Assembly: GCA_037974335.1 (NCBI GenBank)
Contig: CM075743.1
Location: 7,870,449 to 7,934,448 of the forward strand
Length of the DNA stretch: 64,000 nt
Direction of reading: 5' to 3'
Source of the DNA: Prionace glauca
Lineage: Eukaryota; Chordata; Chondrichthyes; Carcharhiniformes; Carcharhinidae
In this document: positions 58,401 to 64,000 of the stretch, one piece after another
Layout: every line of letters starts with the position of its first letter
Position numbering within the stretch: the stretch's first letter is position 1
Program-made: the position numbers and the translations under genes
The notes under the pieces: generated by a model
Database searches by the model: none
Told to the model about the DNA's origin: nothing
The model's input: the letters and a program-made list of their open reading frames with translations, nothing else

Positions 58401-61400
58401 GAGATGGATAGATTCATGAGTGGTGAAGGGATCATAGGTTTTGGGGAAAAGATGGGAGAATGGGGTTGAGAAACTAATCAGCTCTGACTGAATGGTGGAG
58501 CAGGCTCGATGGGCTGAATGGACTAATTCTGCTCCTATATCATATGCTCTTATGGTCTTATGGACTCTGTCTTCTCAATTCTCCAGTCAGAGGAAACATT
58601 TTCTCATATCTGCCTTGATGAAGTCAATTAAGAGTTTTAAAAATTTTTCAATGAGATCATCTCACATCCTGCTGAACAGCAGAGAATATCAGCTTGGTGT
58701 GGTCCCATTGGCCCTTTATTGCACAATCCTTCAGGGGCCATGTGACTGGACTGTAACCAATAGAATGCAAGTGCACAAGCGTGTCGGGAGCCTATCGGGA
58801 GTGAGAGCCTACAGCCCCGGGGGATGGAGGCTATTGATGAATCCAGGACATTGTTAGGAGTAGATCTGTATCATTGTGTCATTAAACCCTTCATTGTATA
58901 GAGTTCATCCCAATCAACAAATTCTATAGTTTGTAACTTAACCATATCAAGTCATCTCAGGTTATTTCATCTGGGCAACTCAGTCTCTCCTCAGAACACA
59001 ATTTCGTTCATGGGAATCAGTGCAGTGAACTGAAGGTGGGTATGTCCTACCTGCAGCCAAAAATTTCAAACAGCACTCCAGGTGTGGCCTCACCAATTCC
59101 CCATTTGTAACCCATCTGTAACAAAAATAACAACCCATTTGTCGTTCTTTAAATGCAAAACGATGCGGGAGACATGTACCCTGCAGCTCATATTCAGTAG
59201 AGACATTCTAATTATAACTACCATTCTGATTAAAGCCTTTTCAATGTTAACATTTTCATTTTTCAGATACAAATGACATTGGTCATGGAAGAGACAACGA
59301 TAATCTTTATGACAATGAGGTGAGGAGATTCAGTATGAATTCTCTGACGAATGTCTGGGAATTTTCAAACCTGGATGATGTAGAATTTACAGTACTGAAA
59401 CAGGCCATTCAGGCCAACTGGTCTATGCTGGATTTGATGCTCTACACAATCCTCCTCCCATCCCTCTTTATCCAACCCGAACAGTATAAGCTTCTGTTCC
59501 TTTCACTCACATTTGCTTCTGTGGATTTGCCTTAAATGTATTGATGCTGTTTGACTGAACTACACCTTGGATTGGCTCCAATCTTTAATCTCATTGGATG
59601 GACACAAAGGGAGACAGACCTTGGCTTTACCGTCAGAAATGAGACCTCGTTAATTATTTCATCCCAACTTTGGATTTGATGACGTTTATCAGTTTACATT
59701 CTCGTCTATTCCTGTAAAGTCTCAAGTATTACTGCCAAAACAGAACAAACATTGAGAATAAGAAAATACTATCAAAAGCTAATGAGCCCACCTGTTCGGT
59801 GATGAGAGATTGGCCTTACTGTAACTTCATCCATTTAGTCTCTAAACTCTGGAATCCTCTCTGTCCAGTTCATCCCTTCATTATTCCTTTGAAGCATTCT
59901 TTAAAATATCTTTACCTTAAACCTTTGAAAGATTTTGGTCACCTTCATTAATATCTCCTTCCTTGCTTTAGTTTGAGTTTGTACTTGATTATGCTGCCAT
60001 GGGTCTCGGGGCATTTTCCTTTGTTGAAGGCTTCAAACAAATGTTCTTCTTGCCATTAAATATGGACATAGCTAATTCTAATTTAGGTTCACTGCAGGTT
60101 GTACTGTGAGATAGTAATATGAAAGATGTTATCATTCTGAAGGGGTTTGCATCATTGAATGCAGTCCTGTTCCCCTGTGAATTAATTACAGCACAGTTCA
60201 CTGGGAAGCTGCTGTGAAGATGTTTCAGTGCAGTTCCCACAATCACAGATGGGCAGCACACACAAGCTGATCGAGGGACAGAGGGAGAGAACTCTGATAA
60301 TCACAAGCCATAATGGCAGGTGTGGTTATTTAGATGATAGAATCATGTGGTCAAACCTCATTCGTAATGAATCATTATAATCAGACAATCATCTAGGTGG
60401 CGGCACTGTAGCAAAATGGTGAGCACTGCTTCTTCACAGCACCAGAGACCTGGGTTCAATTCCCGGCTTGGGCCACTGTCTGTATGGAGTTTGCACATTC
60501 TCCCCGTTTCTGTGTGGGTTTCCTCCGGGTGGTCTGACTTCCGCTCACATTATGAAAGATATGCTGGTACTGTACATTGAACAGAACAGACGCCGGACTG
60601 TGGACACGAGGAGAATTTCACAGTAACTTACTTGTGACAAACAAATAAACGAACTTAAAACTTTAAATACAGAGGATATACCTGGTTAACTATGTTCACC
60701 TGCCATAAATGAAATAGTCCAAACTATTTGCTGTAATTGGATGTTAATGATTTCTGAACAAACGTATACTTGTGATTGGTGTATGAGAATTATATGTAAA
60801 ATATGCAAAGTTATAATAGTGCGTGCCCTGTACCAGTACACTACCTTGTGGGGGGTAGACCTTCTCACTAAAGGGTGATTTATCTGGTCTGCCGAGGATG
60901 CGAGGTACAATTTCACTGAATGGCAGCAAAATTCCTTCTCACATTCTGCCTTGGAAAATTAAAAATTGAAGGCTAGATTCAGCAAGCTGGATTTGTCTGA
61001 TTAATGAACTGGTTGAGATCTTCAAGATTCAGATCGAGATAACAAAGATGTTTCCACTTACAGGCAAGACGAAAAACAATGACCATAAACAGTGGATAGT
61101 TATTAATAACAGGTGCTGATGAATTGGTATTAGATTAGTAATCTAGAGATGCAGGATCATCCCCTGGGGACTTGGGTTCAAATCCCACCAAGGCAGAACT
61201 CAATAAAAGTCTGGAATTAAGGATCTAATAATGATCATAAAACTATTGTTGATTGCAGAAAAAAACCCATTTGGTTCACTAATGTCATTTAGGGACATTT
61301 CCCTTAGGAAATCTGCTGCCTATAGCTGATCTGGTCGACATACATAAATTCCCCCTGAAATAGCCGAGCAAGGCTTTCAGTTCAATTATGGATGGGCAAC

Positions 61401-62067
61401 AAATGTTGACCCAGCCAGCGACGACCACATTTCTTGTGTGAATAAAAAAGTTTCATCCAACAGCAAATTCAAGAGAAACATCTTTACCCAGAGTGTTCAG
61501 AATGTGGAATTTTCCACCACAGGGAACAGTGGAGGCAAATAGCCAGAATACGTTCAAATAGAAGCTGGATAAGCACATGGGAAGGAAAAGATTTGAATGT
61601 TATTTTGATGAGATTAACTGGACAGGTTTATGTGGAGTTGGAACAAATGATGTGTTTCACCGGTGGAGATAGATTATCGAATGTTGCGATCACTTGTGAA
61701 CTGATTTGCAATAATCTAAAAATTGATTTCTCCACAAATCACCATTCAAGATAAATGGAAATAAATTGGATCTTTATTTTCTATATTGCAGCAATTAACA
61801 GTTGTAGAAGAGAACATTGTGTATGTCACTGTAAAGCACAATCGAGGGAACTCAGCAGAAACACACAGCGAGCAAACTGTCCACTTCGCTAACAATGAGG
61901 ATAGAGTCACATATGCAGCACTGCAGATTCAAAAGCCTGAAGAGTTCAGAGGTCGAGGCACTCGGTTAACAATGAGGATGCGTCAAAGTTCAATGATAGC
62001 TCCCAAAGAGCAACACACAAACTTTGATGAATCTGAAATGGCATTTTATACTAACATAACTCATTAG
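43109..62067 (+). CDS. Gene 3: expanded C2-V receptor, partly decayed, tail cut off
   Basis: Plus-strand mirror of gene 1. Exons in order are C2#1 (43109), V1 (44040), C2#2 (46055), V2 (48354), C2#3 (49819), V3 (50802), C2#4 (52325), stalk (54947), TM (57661), cytoplasmic (59267) and ITIM tail (61792). C2#1, C2#2 and V2 are damaged. V1, C2#3, V3, C2#4 and stalk are intact and phase-compatible, so a four-Ig product by exon skipping is possible. The TM exon ends with TAG right after the membrane segment, and its splice donor is deleted, so a transcript could give a tailless membrane protein while the still-intact ITIM exons are unreachable by normal splicing. No leader exon is present before C2#1. 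It is either a decaying pseudogene or a decoy-type receptor using an unseen leader. Sequence alone cannot decide. Confidence 0.6.
43433..44039. other. Intron C2#1 to V1 of gene 3
   Basis: The AT-rich intron is repeated at 46400-48340 (with a CR1 and a SINE added) and 50140-50800. Blocks such as GTGATGTAGGAAGCTCAGCA are shared. No exon is seen. Confidence 0.6.
44040..44348 (+). CDS. Gene 3 V1: V-type Ig exon
   Basis: 309 nt, phase 1-1, acceptor GTCTTTTCAG and donor GTAAAT. It has SALWAKDN, ISIDCHYDK, HVKYWSCQYS and GDAGWYSCGIDK. Relative to V3 the odd Cys has moved (SCQYS against SRRCT), so V1 also lacks the paired extra disulfide. The frame is intact. Confidence 0.86.
44519..44750. repeat. 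Dispersed repeat as an inverted pair (hairpin)
   Basis: 44519-44650 is the reversed form (GTCTCACAACACCAGTTTAA). 44660-44750 is the forward form (CCTGACGAAGGAGCAGTGTT through CAAATAAACTAGTTGGAATT). The arms are complementary over about 90 bases with a short loop. The same family occurs singly at 35695-35835 and 63005-63100. I cannot name the family. Confidence 0.65.
44985..45545. repeat. 274-bp tandem duplication in the V1-C2#2 intron
   Basis: AGACTCCAGC at 44991 recurs at 45265, and the sequence that follows (CCAGTTTCCCCAATTAACTA, ATACTTACATCGGAATTTTA) repeats with the same spacing. The other gene 3 introns (48.9-49.2 and 51.4-51.7 kb) hold a single copy. Confidence 0.8.
46055..46391 (+). 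pseudogene. Gene 3 C2#2: frameshifted C2 exon
   Basis: Core motifs up to QYYCTASNN are intact. Then one C is missing in the CCAGGGAG stretch and a 14-base block (TGAAATGGTTACAG) is duplicated, giving 337 nt instead of 324 and an early TGA. Acceptor and donor (GTAATT) remain canonical. Confidence 0.85.
47085..47868 (+). mobile_element. CR1-like LINE 3' fragment, best-preserved copy
   Basis: Open for over 200 codons through the end of reverse transcriptase: VQRDLGVLVHESQKPSLQ, YRALVRPQLEYCVQFWAPHL, RGLSYEERLNKLGLYSLEF and NFFTQRVVNLWNSLPVEVVE. It ends in three TTCTTATG-type repeats. It lies in the intron before V2 of gene 3 and is absent from the parallel introns, so it is a late insertion. 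Confidence 0.9.
47980..48243 (+). mobile_element. SINE body without tRNA head
   Basis: CGTGGGAGTTTGCGCGTTCT, then GGGTGCTCCGGTTTCCTCCC, ending GCTGTGTTGTTCTTTGTTCT. It is a different 3' end from the copy at 14912, so it is another SINE subfamily sharing the body. Confidence 0.7.
48354..48661 (+). pseudogene. Gene 3 V2: damaged V exon
   Basis: 308 nt against 309 in its sisters. One A is missing in the A-run after TTGTGGGC, which shifts the frame into a stop, and the donor GT after GATG reads CT. The downstream V motifs (HVKYWSRQCS, GDAGWYSCGID) are otherwise well kept. A homopolymer sequencing error could explain the first change but not the donor. Confidence 0.8.
49819..50133 (+). CDS. Gene 3 C2#3: C2-like Ig exon
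   Basis: 315 nt, phase 1-1, acceptor TTTCCACAG and donor GTAAAT. Three codons are missing near the start (NTWGSVSISC, where sisters have NASCSGGSVSVSC), which also removes one of the extra Cys. The core Cys and Trp are intact. Confidence 0.86.
50802..51110 (+). CDS. Gene 3 V3: V-type Ig exon
   Basis: 309 nt, phase 1-1, acceptor GTCTTTTCAG and donor GTATAT. It has SALWAKNNVTG, ISIDCHYDK, HVKYWSRRCT, GRMSITDNKAQ and GDAGWYSCGIDK. It is the closest partner of the gene 1 V exon. The extra disulfide is again missing its first Cys. Confidence 0.88.
52325..52648 (+). CDS. Gene 3 C2#4: membrane-proximal C2-like Ig exon
   Basis: 324 nt, phase 1-1, acceptor TGCCCACAG and donor GTAAGT. It has SVSVSCEFVQGS, IQYTWYEKTQ and HHQYYCTASNN. 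Its end (NRSGENCSYVIQNNSV) resembles the gene 2 C2 exons rather than the other gene 3 copies, so the membrane-proximal copy is its own lineage. The matching exon is missing in gene 1. Confidence 0.88.
53060..53880. mobile_element. Old dispersed element split by a reversed SINE
   Basis: 53060-53290 (GCCAATTTGCACACAGCAAA, GATTGAGGGATAAATATTG) and 53655-53880 (GTGCAGCACTTCCTCAGTAC) are two halves of one widespread fish repeat. A reversed tRNA-derived SINE, 53325-53640, lies between. Part of the second half survives at 34690-34880 on the left arm. Confidence 0.65.
53325..53640 (-). mobile_element. Reversed tRNA-derived SINE
   Basis: From CACAGAATTCTACAGTGCAG to GCTAACCACTGTGCCACCAT, with the reversed B-box area AGAATTGAACCCAGG. 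Confidence 0.8.
54126..54790. mobile_element. Insertion in the right arm only, family uncertain
   Basis: Left-arm sequence is continuous where the right arm is split. GGAGTGTCTCTGCAG joins directly to CGGTTCAAGAGGCATC in reverse at 34380-34450. The extra 660 bases sit between two CTGCAG copies. Their right part (CAAAGCTATGGGCCACGTGT) resembles a LINE 3' end. Confidence 0.5.
54947..55025 (+). CDS. Gene 3 exon: stalk
   Basis: 79 nt, acceptor TTGTTTCAG and donor GTACGT. It encodes PKNSCETLTVSPTHSSTPNS then KLAE. An added Cys (NSCET, where gene 1 has NSRE) could form a stalk disulfide. Phase 1 in, phase 2 out. Confidence 0.82.
55030..57655. other. Intron between stalk and TM of gene 3, with old CR1
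   Basis: Inverted match to 31125-34140. 56730-57620 is an old forward CR1-like fragment shared with the left arm. 55300-55530 holds the unexpanded partner of the 48-bp minisatellite. No exon is seen. Confidence 0.6.
57661..57724 (+). CDS. Gene 3 exon: transmembrane segment ending in TAG
   Basis: Acceptor GTGTCACAG. It encodes LVYIVLGAILVVFAFSLHLY and then stop. Compared with gene 1, three codons of the membrane segment (GVL) are missing in frame, the codon after LHLY is TAG instead of CGG, and the block holding the donor GTGAGT is deleted (AGGCAAA runs straight into TTCTCCGGAATC). The product would be anchored but tailless. Confidence 0.8.
57955..58570. mobile_element. Two CR1 3' ends in opposite orientation (right arm)
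   Basis: 57955-58035 is reversed (AATAGGAACATGAGTAGGCC). 58370-58570 is forward (GGAGCAGGCTCGATGGGCTG through CATATGCTCTTATGG). Both mirror 30180-30800. Confidence 0.65.
59267..59319 (+). CDS. Gene 3 exon: first cytoplasmic exon
   Basis: 53 nt, acceptor TTTTTCAG and donor GTGAGG. It encodes the same DTNDIGHGRDNDNLYDNE as gene 1. It is intact, although the TM exon before it has no donor. Confidence 0.82.
60395..60660 (+). mobile_element. tRNA-derived SINE shared by both arms
   Basis: Head GGCGGCACTGTAGCAAAATG, B box GGTTCAATTCC, tail ACTTACTTGTGACAAACAAA. It is the mirror of 28095-28370. Confidence 0.8.
61792..62067 (+). CDS. Gene 3 exon: ITIM tail, 91 residues, stop TAG
   Basis: Acceptor TATATTGCAG. 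It encodes ENIVYVTVK, RVTYAALQI and EMAFYTNITH, so all three tyrosine motifs are kept. Five residues differ from the gene 1 tail. It is not reachable by canonical splicing from the damaged TM exon. Confidence 0.85.
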   Translation, partial: QLTVVEENIVYVTVKHNRGNSAETHSEQTVHFANNEDRVTYAALQIQKPEEFRGRGTRLTMRMRQSSMIAPKEQHTNFDESEMAFYTNITH

Positions 62068-62069
62068 GA

Positions 62070-63002
62070 AAAGTATTCATGAAGAGCATGTGATGAATAT
62101 TATTCCTTCTTAGTTTGCAGTTAAATTTCATTTGCTATGAACTGTCCACAAACTTATTTTGTCAATTCGTCTGTACTCTCTGAGTTATTCCCTCCAGTTT
62201 TACTGCCGCTTCCTATTTGGTATCATCATCGTATTTAATCAGTGAACAATGAGCTTCCGGTTATTGATATAAATGAGAAATAGCAGTGGTCCCAATATGG
62301 AGTTTTCTATCCCACTCAATATCCATCACCCCCACATTCCCAGCCTACCAATAACATAACGGGTACAATTTAGCCACTGTGTTGGCTCCGGGCACAAATC
62401 CTGTCGAATCCGCAAAATATCACAAAAGGGCAAAAACTGGATTTGCACCTGTTAGATTTCTGATTGGAATCTTCCCGAGCTCACTCTGATGCCACGATCA
62501 AGTCCATGCCCAGGGAGGGTGAGAATCAGATTTGCGTCAATTTGAGTGCATTATAACTTCATTGGCGAGGATAAAGTCAAATCTTCAAACCTCATTGAAT
62601 TTTCCCACCCACCAGTGTGATGTCACATGGACGCGAATTGCTACTAATTTTTAAAAGAAGGAACCAGGACCGTGACAACAAGGCTCACAGTACCTATGGG
62701 TCTGTGATTGGACGCTGCATCAAGATTGTTAAGATGCCTTTCTGCTGCCTTGACAGGTCCAATGGGTCTCTGCAGTACAGTCCCCAGTGGGCCCCTGCAG
62801 TACAGTCTCCAGGGGATCCCTGCAGTACAGTCCCCAGACGGTCTCCCACATGGTGGTGGTCTGCTGTGCTCTGATGTAACTTGGCACAGCAGCAGGATGA
62901 CATACTTGTTAATAATGACCATTAGGAGCAGAGTGTCCCCTCTACTGAGAAGGAAGTCCAGGGGGACAGTGGAGGGAGAGTTGTGAATAATGATGAATAA
63001 CA
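62070..63002. other. 3' flank of gene 3
   Basis: Matches the left arm in reverse to about 62255, then unique sequence. 62758-62850 holds the short tandem repeat listed separately. Small open frames on both strands at 62617-63054 arise over that repeat and are not accepted. Confidence 0.5.
62758..62850. repeat. About 30-bp tandem repeat, three units
   Basis: CTGCAGTACAGTCCCCAG recurs near 62769, 62799 and 62820-62830 with small changes, interspersed with GGGCCC- or GGGATCC-like joints. Confidence 0.7.
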
Positions 63003-63240
63003 ACTCTTCACTCACCTGAAGAAAGAGGAACGCTCTGAAAGCTTTTGCTACCAAATAAACCTATTGGACTTTAACGTGGTGTTGTGAGACTTCTTATAGT
63101 GAGTAACAGACTGAGCTGGTCAGCCAGATAATCAATGTTAGTTTAACTCTAGTCTACAGCTTATGCGGCAGAGATGTTTAAATATTTGAGACATATAAAG
63201 ATGCAAAAAAAGGTTTGGTGTTGCAGTGGGGTGAGTCTCT
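63003..63240 (+). pseudogene. Leader-exon relic: donor and intron 1 only
   Basis: 63090-63240 (AGTGAGTAACAGACTGAGCT, then AATCAATGTTAGTTTAACTC and GGCAGAGATGTTTAAATATT) matches, in reverse, the donor and intron next to the leader at 16160-16196. The coding part of the leader is gone. 63003-63095 is the dispersed repeat ending TTGTGAGACTTCTTA, directly joined to the donor. It marks the start of a fourth receptor gene pointing right. Confidence 0.7.
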
Positions 63241-63249
63241 GGGGTAGAA

Positions 63250-64000
63250 TCTTCAACCTTGCTTGAAACTGAGATTCTCCTGTCCCGCTGCAGTGAATGG
63301 AAATTGGTCTGAGGCCACATTCTCTAATCTCTCTGGCAGCGGTGGCAGGACATGAACAGCTGGAAAATTCTGGAATCTGTAACCGAGTCAGAAATTATAT
63401 TGTCATTTTCAGTCTCAATAGACATTCTATGTCATCGAGGAGACAAGACTCCGCATGAGAACCTGTTAAGGATAATAAATATGAACATGAATAATTGGAA
63501 ATTTCCAAAATTGAATGATAGCGAATTTGCTGAGAATTTGCAGCAGGAATAGGCCATTCAGCCCACCTGCTCAATGCTGGTCTTATGCTGTATTTGAGTT
63601 TCTTCCCACCCCTCTCCATCTCACATTATCTGCAAATCCTTCTTCTCTTTCTCCCTTTTGTGATTATCTAGCCTTCCCTGAAATGCAGTAAAGCTAAATG
63701 ACTCAATTTACAGGGGAAGGATAAGGGACTCAGGACAAACATCTTTACCCAAAGGCTATCGCTATCTGGAATTCATTACCATAAAAGGTTAATTGAAGGA
63801 AATAGCATAAACACATTCAGGGGAAGCTGAATAAATAGTTGAGTGTCGGGGGGGGGGGAGAAGAAATAGAAAGGGGTTAGATAAACGGGGGAAAGCTTTG
63901 CAGATGACATAAAACTGGATGGAAGGGTGAGCTGTGGGGAGGATGCAGAGATGCATTATTGTGATTTGGACAAGTTGAGTGAGTGAGCAAATGCATGGCT
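63250..64000. other. Right end, intron-like sequence
   Basis: 63265-63375 resembles the block in gene 3 introns around 45630 and 51840 (the CCCGCTGC, TCTGGCAGCGG pattern). 63848-63859 is a G-run. No exon is seen before the window ends. Confidence 0.4.

Noticed and set aside
54947-59319. A soluble tailed isoform of gene 3 made by skipping the TM exon
   Set aside because: The stalk exon ends in phase 2 and the cytoplasmic exon starts in phase 1, so skipping TM shifts the frame.
1-64000. CRISPR arrays, operons or bacterial features
   Set aside because: The sequence is plainly vertebrate, with introns, SINEs and LINEs. The tandem repeats seen have no spacer structure.

Overview
The window looks like a piece of a cartilaginous-fish (shark or ray) genome. 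The evidence is spliced vertebrate immune-receptor exons, several tRNA-derived SINEs of the elasmobranch type (A box, a B box reading GGTTCGATTCC, and a long common body), and many 5'-truncated CR1-like LINEs whose 3' ends finish in TTCTTATG repeats. Species cannot be read from the sequence.

The content is a cluster of immunoglobulin-superfamily receptors of the CD300/pIgR-like group. They resemble what I recall of the modular domain immune-type receptors (MDIR) of skates. Two exon types alternate: a V-type Ig exon (about 309 nt, KYW and GDAGWYSCG motifs) and a C2-like Ig exon (about 324 nt, YTWYE and HHQYYCTASNN motifs). Every V and C2 exon is phase 1 at both ends. They lead into a stalk exon, a transmembrane exon, a 53-nt cytoplasmic exon and a last exon with ITIM-type tyrosine motifs. 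I count six V exons plus one V stub, seven C2 exons, two stalk, two TM, two small cytoplasmic and two tail exons, and two leader exons plus one leader relic.

Layout. (1) 1-19.5 kb, minus strand: gene 2. It has two tandem leader exons (18.65 and 16.16 kb), then V (7.5 kb), C2 (5.2 kb), V (4.3 kb) and C2 (2.0 kb), and runs off the left edge. Its long first intron holds an old env-bearing retrovirus relic, SINEs and nested CR1s. (2) 26.6-42.0 kb, minus strand: gene 1. It has a V stub (41.89 kb), C2 (38.3 kb), V (36.2 kb), stalk, TM, cytoplasmic and ITIM tail exons. (3) 42.6-62.1 kb, plus strand: gene 3, the mirror of gene 1 with an expanded ectodomain C2-V-C2-V-C2-V-C2, then stalk, TM, cytoplasmic and tail. 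(4) 63.1 kb, plus strand: the intron-1 side of a fourth leader exon, mirroring the start of gene 2, with the coding part replaced by a dispersed repeat.

Regions 2 to 4 therefore form a large, aged inverted duplication centred near 42.0-42.65 kb. The junction cuts into the middle of both receptor units, so neither gene 1 nor gene 3 has a visible leader exon. Gene 1 keeps an intact TM and ITIM tail but has lost its membrane-proximal C2 exon. Gene 3 keeps more Ig exons, but its TM exon ends in a stop codon just after the membrane segment and has lost its splice donor, so its intact ITIM exons are cut off. Several distal Ig exons of gene 3 are damaged.

If expressed, these proteins would be cell-surface receptors on immune cells, with phosphotyrosine motifs recruiting SH2 phosphatases. 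Ligands cannot be inferred. The rest of the window is intron and intergenic sequence made mostly of SINE, LINE and LTR relics. No non-immune host gene was recognised.
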